Shown here piece after piece: positions 29,945 to 32,194 of a DNA stretch of 32,194 nucleotides. Position numbers and translations under genes: made by a program. Positions within the stretch are counted from its first letter, which is position 1. Each line of letters opens with the position of its first letter. Below the pieces are notes generated by a model. The model ran no database searches. It worked only from the letters and a program-made list of their open reading frames with translations, and had not been told where the DNA came from. This DNA comes from Rubrobacter sp. (lineage in GTDB: Bacteria; Actinomycetota; Rubrobacteria; Rubrobacterales; Rubrobacteraceae): assembly GCA_013697825.1 (NCBI GenBank), contig JACCWD010000076.1:1-32194 (forward strand). Direction: 5' to 3'.

Positions 29945-30749
29945 ATGGAGTTTTTCGTCGGGCTTACCCCGGTTTTGCAGGCATTTATCGCCACGCTTTT
30001 TACGTGGGGGATGACCGCGCTCGGGGCGGCCCTTGTGTTCGGGACGAGGAATGTTCCCCGGAAGCTCCTCGACGCGATGCTCGGTTTCGCCGCCGGGGTC
30101 ATGATCGCCGCGAGTTTCTGGTCGCTTCTCGCGCCCGCGATCGAGCTTTCTTCGGAAAGCTCTCTTCCCGAGTGGCTTCCGCCCGTCATCGGTTTCCTCC
30201 TCGGCGGCGTGTTTCTCCGCGCACTCGATTTGACCCTCCCGCACCTCCATCCGGGGATGAAGATGCGAGGCCGAAGGCGTCGAGACGACGTGGCGGCGGA
30301 GCGTGCTTCTCGTCTCGGCGATAACCCTCCACAACATCCCGGAGGGGCTCGCCATCGGGGTCGCTTTCGGGGCGGTCGCCTCGGGCCTCGAAGGGGCGAC
30401 GCTCGGGGCCGCCGTCGCGCTCGCCATCGGCATCGGCCTCCAGAATTTCCCGGAGGGAACCGCCGTCTCCATGCCCCTCCGCCGCGACGGAATGTCCCGC
30501 CGGAGGAGCTTTTTCTACGGGCAACTCTCCGGCTCCGTCGAGCCGGCGGCCGCCGTCGTCGGAGCCGCCGTCGTTATCGTCGCGCAGCCGATACTTCCGT
30601 ACGCTCTCGCGTTCGCAGCGGGGGCCATGATCTTCGTCGTCGCCGAAGAACTCATCCCCGAAGCGAAACGCGGCTCCCCCGATATCGCCGCCCTCTCCCT
30701 CATGTTCGGCTTCGCCGTCATGATGGCCCTCGACGTCGCCCTCGGCTGA
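29945..30749 (+). pseudogene. ZIP-family metal transporter, frameshifted
   Basis: Two frames together encode one ZIP (GufA/ZupT-like) transporter. The first, from ATG 29945 (or TTG 29942), gives helices 1-3 (MEFFVGLTPVLQAF through LRALDLTLPHLHPGM). The second, in the +1 frame, gives [26 protein letters not shown] through MMALDVALG to 30749. HNIPEG (helix 4) and QNFPEG (helix 5) are the metal-site motifs. The frames join if one base is dropped at about 30266-30270 in GCGAGGCCG. No long homopolymer or slippery site is there, so mutation or a sequencing error is more likely than programmed shifting. It follows a likely co-functional ABC importer. Confidence 0.82.
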
Positions 30750-31032
30750 GGCGGAAATTCCCCGCGAACATCTCGTAAACATCCCGCGAAAACCCCCGAT
30801 GGGGCAAAACCTCTCCAAACCGTAACGAAACTATTAAGTTTTGTTAAAAAATCGTTTCGGGGTGGAAACACGGTTTTTCCGATAAATAAGCGGTTTTCGG
30901 CGGAATTTCGGTTGTTTTGCGATGTTTAGGGGTATTGCGGCGAGGTTGCGGGTTCTTTAGATTGCACGGCTGGAGGGGGGGGCGAATCCCCCGAGCAAGT
31001 TTAATAACAGACTATATGGAGGGGGTTCGGCC
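30750..31032. other. Leader region before the cell-wall hydrolase gene
   Basis: About 280 bp without a gene. An AT-rich patch (30829-30860, with TTAAGTTTTGTTAAAAAATC) may hold a promoter. Several variants of GTTTTTCCG / GGTTTTCGG / ATTTCGG repeat between 30848 and 30925. A short hairpin GGGGG-gcgaat-CCCCC lies at about 30977-30992. The conserved elements of the c-di-AMP riboswitch common before such genes were not found. Confidence 0.45.
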
Positions 31033-32194
31033 ATGCCTCGGAGAACCGGTATCTTAACAACGCTTGCTGCGATCGTGGCGGTACTTCTGGTTGCTTTGCC
31101 AGCGGGGGCGCAGTCGTCGGGCGATGTGGCTTCGATGGAGGCTGAGGCGGCTGAGGCGCAGGAGCGATTGGCTGAGTTGCAAGGAGAAGTCGGGGCGGCG
31201 TATGAGGCTTATGATGAGGCTTTGGCGGGGCTTGAGGCTCTCAACTCGGACATAAACGCGACGAGTGGGGATCTCATGGAGGCTGAGAAGGAGCTTATCG
31301 AGGCTCAGGGGAACCTTGAGGATCAGGCATCGAGGGTTTACCGGAGCGGGAACGTCGGGTTCATAGACGTGCTTGTGGGGGTCGAGAGCTTCTCGGACTT
31401 CGCGGCGCGGATGGAGCTTTGGGTGAGGGTCCTCGGTCAGCAGCAAGCCGAGGTGAACCGCGTCAGCGATCTTCGGGACACGCTTGCCGCCGACCGCGAG
31501 GCTCTCGAGCAGCAGCGCGAGGATCGCTCCGCCGCGGTGGAGGCTGCGGCCGCGCAGCGCACCGAGGCTGCGGAGATCGAAGCCGAGACGCAGGAGTACC
31601 TCAATTCTTTGGACGGACAGATGCAGGCGACGATTCAGGCGCAGCTCTTCGCAGACGCCGAGGCGCAGGCGCAGCAGGAGCGCATCCTCGCCGCCCGCGA
31701 GCGTGAGAACGCCCTCGCCGAGGCTTTGAGGCAGCAAGCCGAAGAGGCCGCTGAGCGGGCCGCCGCGCAGCAAGCCGCCGCCGAGGAGGCCGCCGCCGCG
31801 CAGCGGGCCGCCGAGGACGAGGCGGCGGAGAGGCGCGCCGCCGCCGAGAGGGAGGCCGCCGAGAAGCAGATACAGGCCGAGCTCGCGTCCGCCGCCGAGG
31901 CCGAGAGCCAGGCCGCGCTCGCCGAGCGCCAGGCCGCCCGACAGGCGCAGATCGCCGACAACGAGGAGGCCGCCGCCCGCCAGGCCGCTGCCGAGGCCGA
32001 GCGGGCCGCCCGCCAGGCCGCTGCCGAGGCCGAGAGCCAGGCCGCCCGCCAGGCGCAGATCGCCGACAACGAGGAGGCCGCCCGCCAGGCCGAAGAGAAA
32101 GCCGCGCTTCAGGCGGAGATCGCCGCGCAGGAGCGAGCCGCCGCCGAACTCGCCGATCAGCAAGCGGCCGCCGAGGAGCAGGCAGCCCTTCAAG
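31033..32194 (+). CDS. CwlO/PcsB-like coiled-coil cell-wall protein (3' end outside the window)
   Basis: An open frame from ATG 31033, behind GGAGGGGG, runs 387 codons to the window edge without a stop. Residues 1-27 are a signal peptide (ILTTLAAIVAVLLVALPAGAQ). The region 30-160 is a coiled coil containing SRVYRSGNVGFIDVLVGVES and FSDFAARMELWVRVL, the hallmark of the CwlO/PcsB regulatory domain controlled by FtsEX. From about 200 on it becomes an Ala/Glu/Gln-rich repeat helix. An NlpC/P60 or M23 peptidase domain is expected beyond 32194. The 5' portion uses GCT/GAG codons, the repeat portion GCC, suggesting later expansion of the repeat. Confidence 0.85.
   Translation, partial: MPRRTGILTTLAAIVAVLLVALPAGAQSSGDVASMEAEAAEAQERLAELQGEVGAAYEAYDEALAGLEALNSDINATSGDLMEAEKELIEAQGNLEDQASRVYRSGNVGFIDVLVGVESFSDFAARMELWVRVLGQQQAEVNRVSDLRDTLAADREALEQQREDRSAAVEAAAAQRTEAAEIEAETQEYLNSLDGQMQATIQAQLFADAEAQAQQERILAARERENALAEALRQQAEEAAERAAAQQAAAEEAAAAQRAAEDEAAERRAAAEREAAEKQIQAELASAAEAESQAALAERQAARQAQIADNEEAAARQAAAEAERAARQAAAEAESQAARQAQIADNEEAARQAEEKAALQAEIAAQERAAAELADQQAAAEEQAALQ
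31942..32079 (+). repeat. Exact 30-bp direct repeat inside the coiled-coil gene
   Basis: 31942-31971 and 32050-32079 are identical and encode QAQIADNEEA. The 108-bp unit between their starts is a multiple of three (36 residues), so gain or loss of a unit keeps the frame. A shorter repeat CGCCAGGCCGCTGCCGAGG occurs between them. Confidence 0.85.

Noticed and set aside
30848-31025. Possible c-di-AMP (ydaO) riboswitch before the cell-wall hydrolase gene
   Set aside because: The context fits, and GGGGGCGAATCCCCC looks partly similar, but I could not find the other conserved parts, such as the CAGCTAACCTCG-like segment. A covariance-model search would settle it.

Overview
This is a high-GC window whose genes strongly prefer C- or G-ending codons and start from ATG, GTG or TTG behind purine-rich Shine-Dalgarno (SD) sites. 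An F420-type luciferase-like oxidoreductase, an actinobacterial-type long aconitase, a CwlO-like coiled-coil wall protein and a start that resembles Rubrobacter IS701-type transposases together suggest an actinobacterium, perhaps Rubrobacter-like. The lineage is inferred from gene content and was not tested. No rRNA, tRNA or CRISPR array was recognised.

Layout. 1-1381: the 5' end of a probable transposase (minus strand), then two tandem 90-residue secreted Q/N/S/T-rich peptides with extreme aromatic C-termini, a possible decayed third copy, and two intrinsic terminators. 1380-5886: pyridoxal kinase (minus), then a TetR regulator with an unusual palindromic operator, a Gdx/SugE-like SMR exporter, an MFS exporter and two conserved proteins of unknown function. 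5908-9241: an orphan DUF433 antitoxin, an SDR plus LLM oxidoreductase pair, and two converging PIN-type toxin-antitoxin (TA) modules. 9378-13973: aconitase, a TPR protein, a DUF497/CopG TA module and a third PIN module. 13998-16494: 2-hydroxyacid dehydrogenase, an acidic exported mini-protein and a two-domain VOC dioxygenase. 16495-21200: a repeat-rich non-coding stretch, a cardiolipin-synthase-like enzyme (minus), then an operon of M55 D-aminopeptidase, methyltransferase and SDR. 21256-22863: a fourth PIN module and a CPBP intramembrane protease.

22879-30749 is a metal-homeostasis block. It contains a DtxR/MntR-type repressor, a hypothetical gene, a PhoU-like gene with a translationally coupled small gene, a TroABCD/MntABCD-type ABC importer (lipoprotein, ATPase, two permeases, the second with a winged-helix tail) and a frameshifted ZIP transporter. 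Two TTAG-N6-CTAA dyads, one in the divergent promoter at 24180-24195 and one ahead of the importer at 25296-25311, probably place these genes under one metal-sensing repressor. The window ends inside a CwlO/PcsB-like cell-wall hydrolase (31033 onward, open at the edge).

The non-coding DNA is unusually structured. Four intergenic sites carry opposed arrays of degenerate 7-bp units (consensus near CYNNNAA) that fold into long hairpins, one of them inside the metal-importer operon. Other notable signals are a 17-bp-arm palindrome that contains both the TetR operator and its SD site, a perfect 16-bp-arm palindrome at 16598-16636, a duplicated 3' end of the LLM oxidoreductase flanking a TA module, and a PIN toxin whose expected ATG start is ATA.
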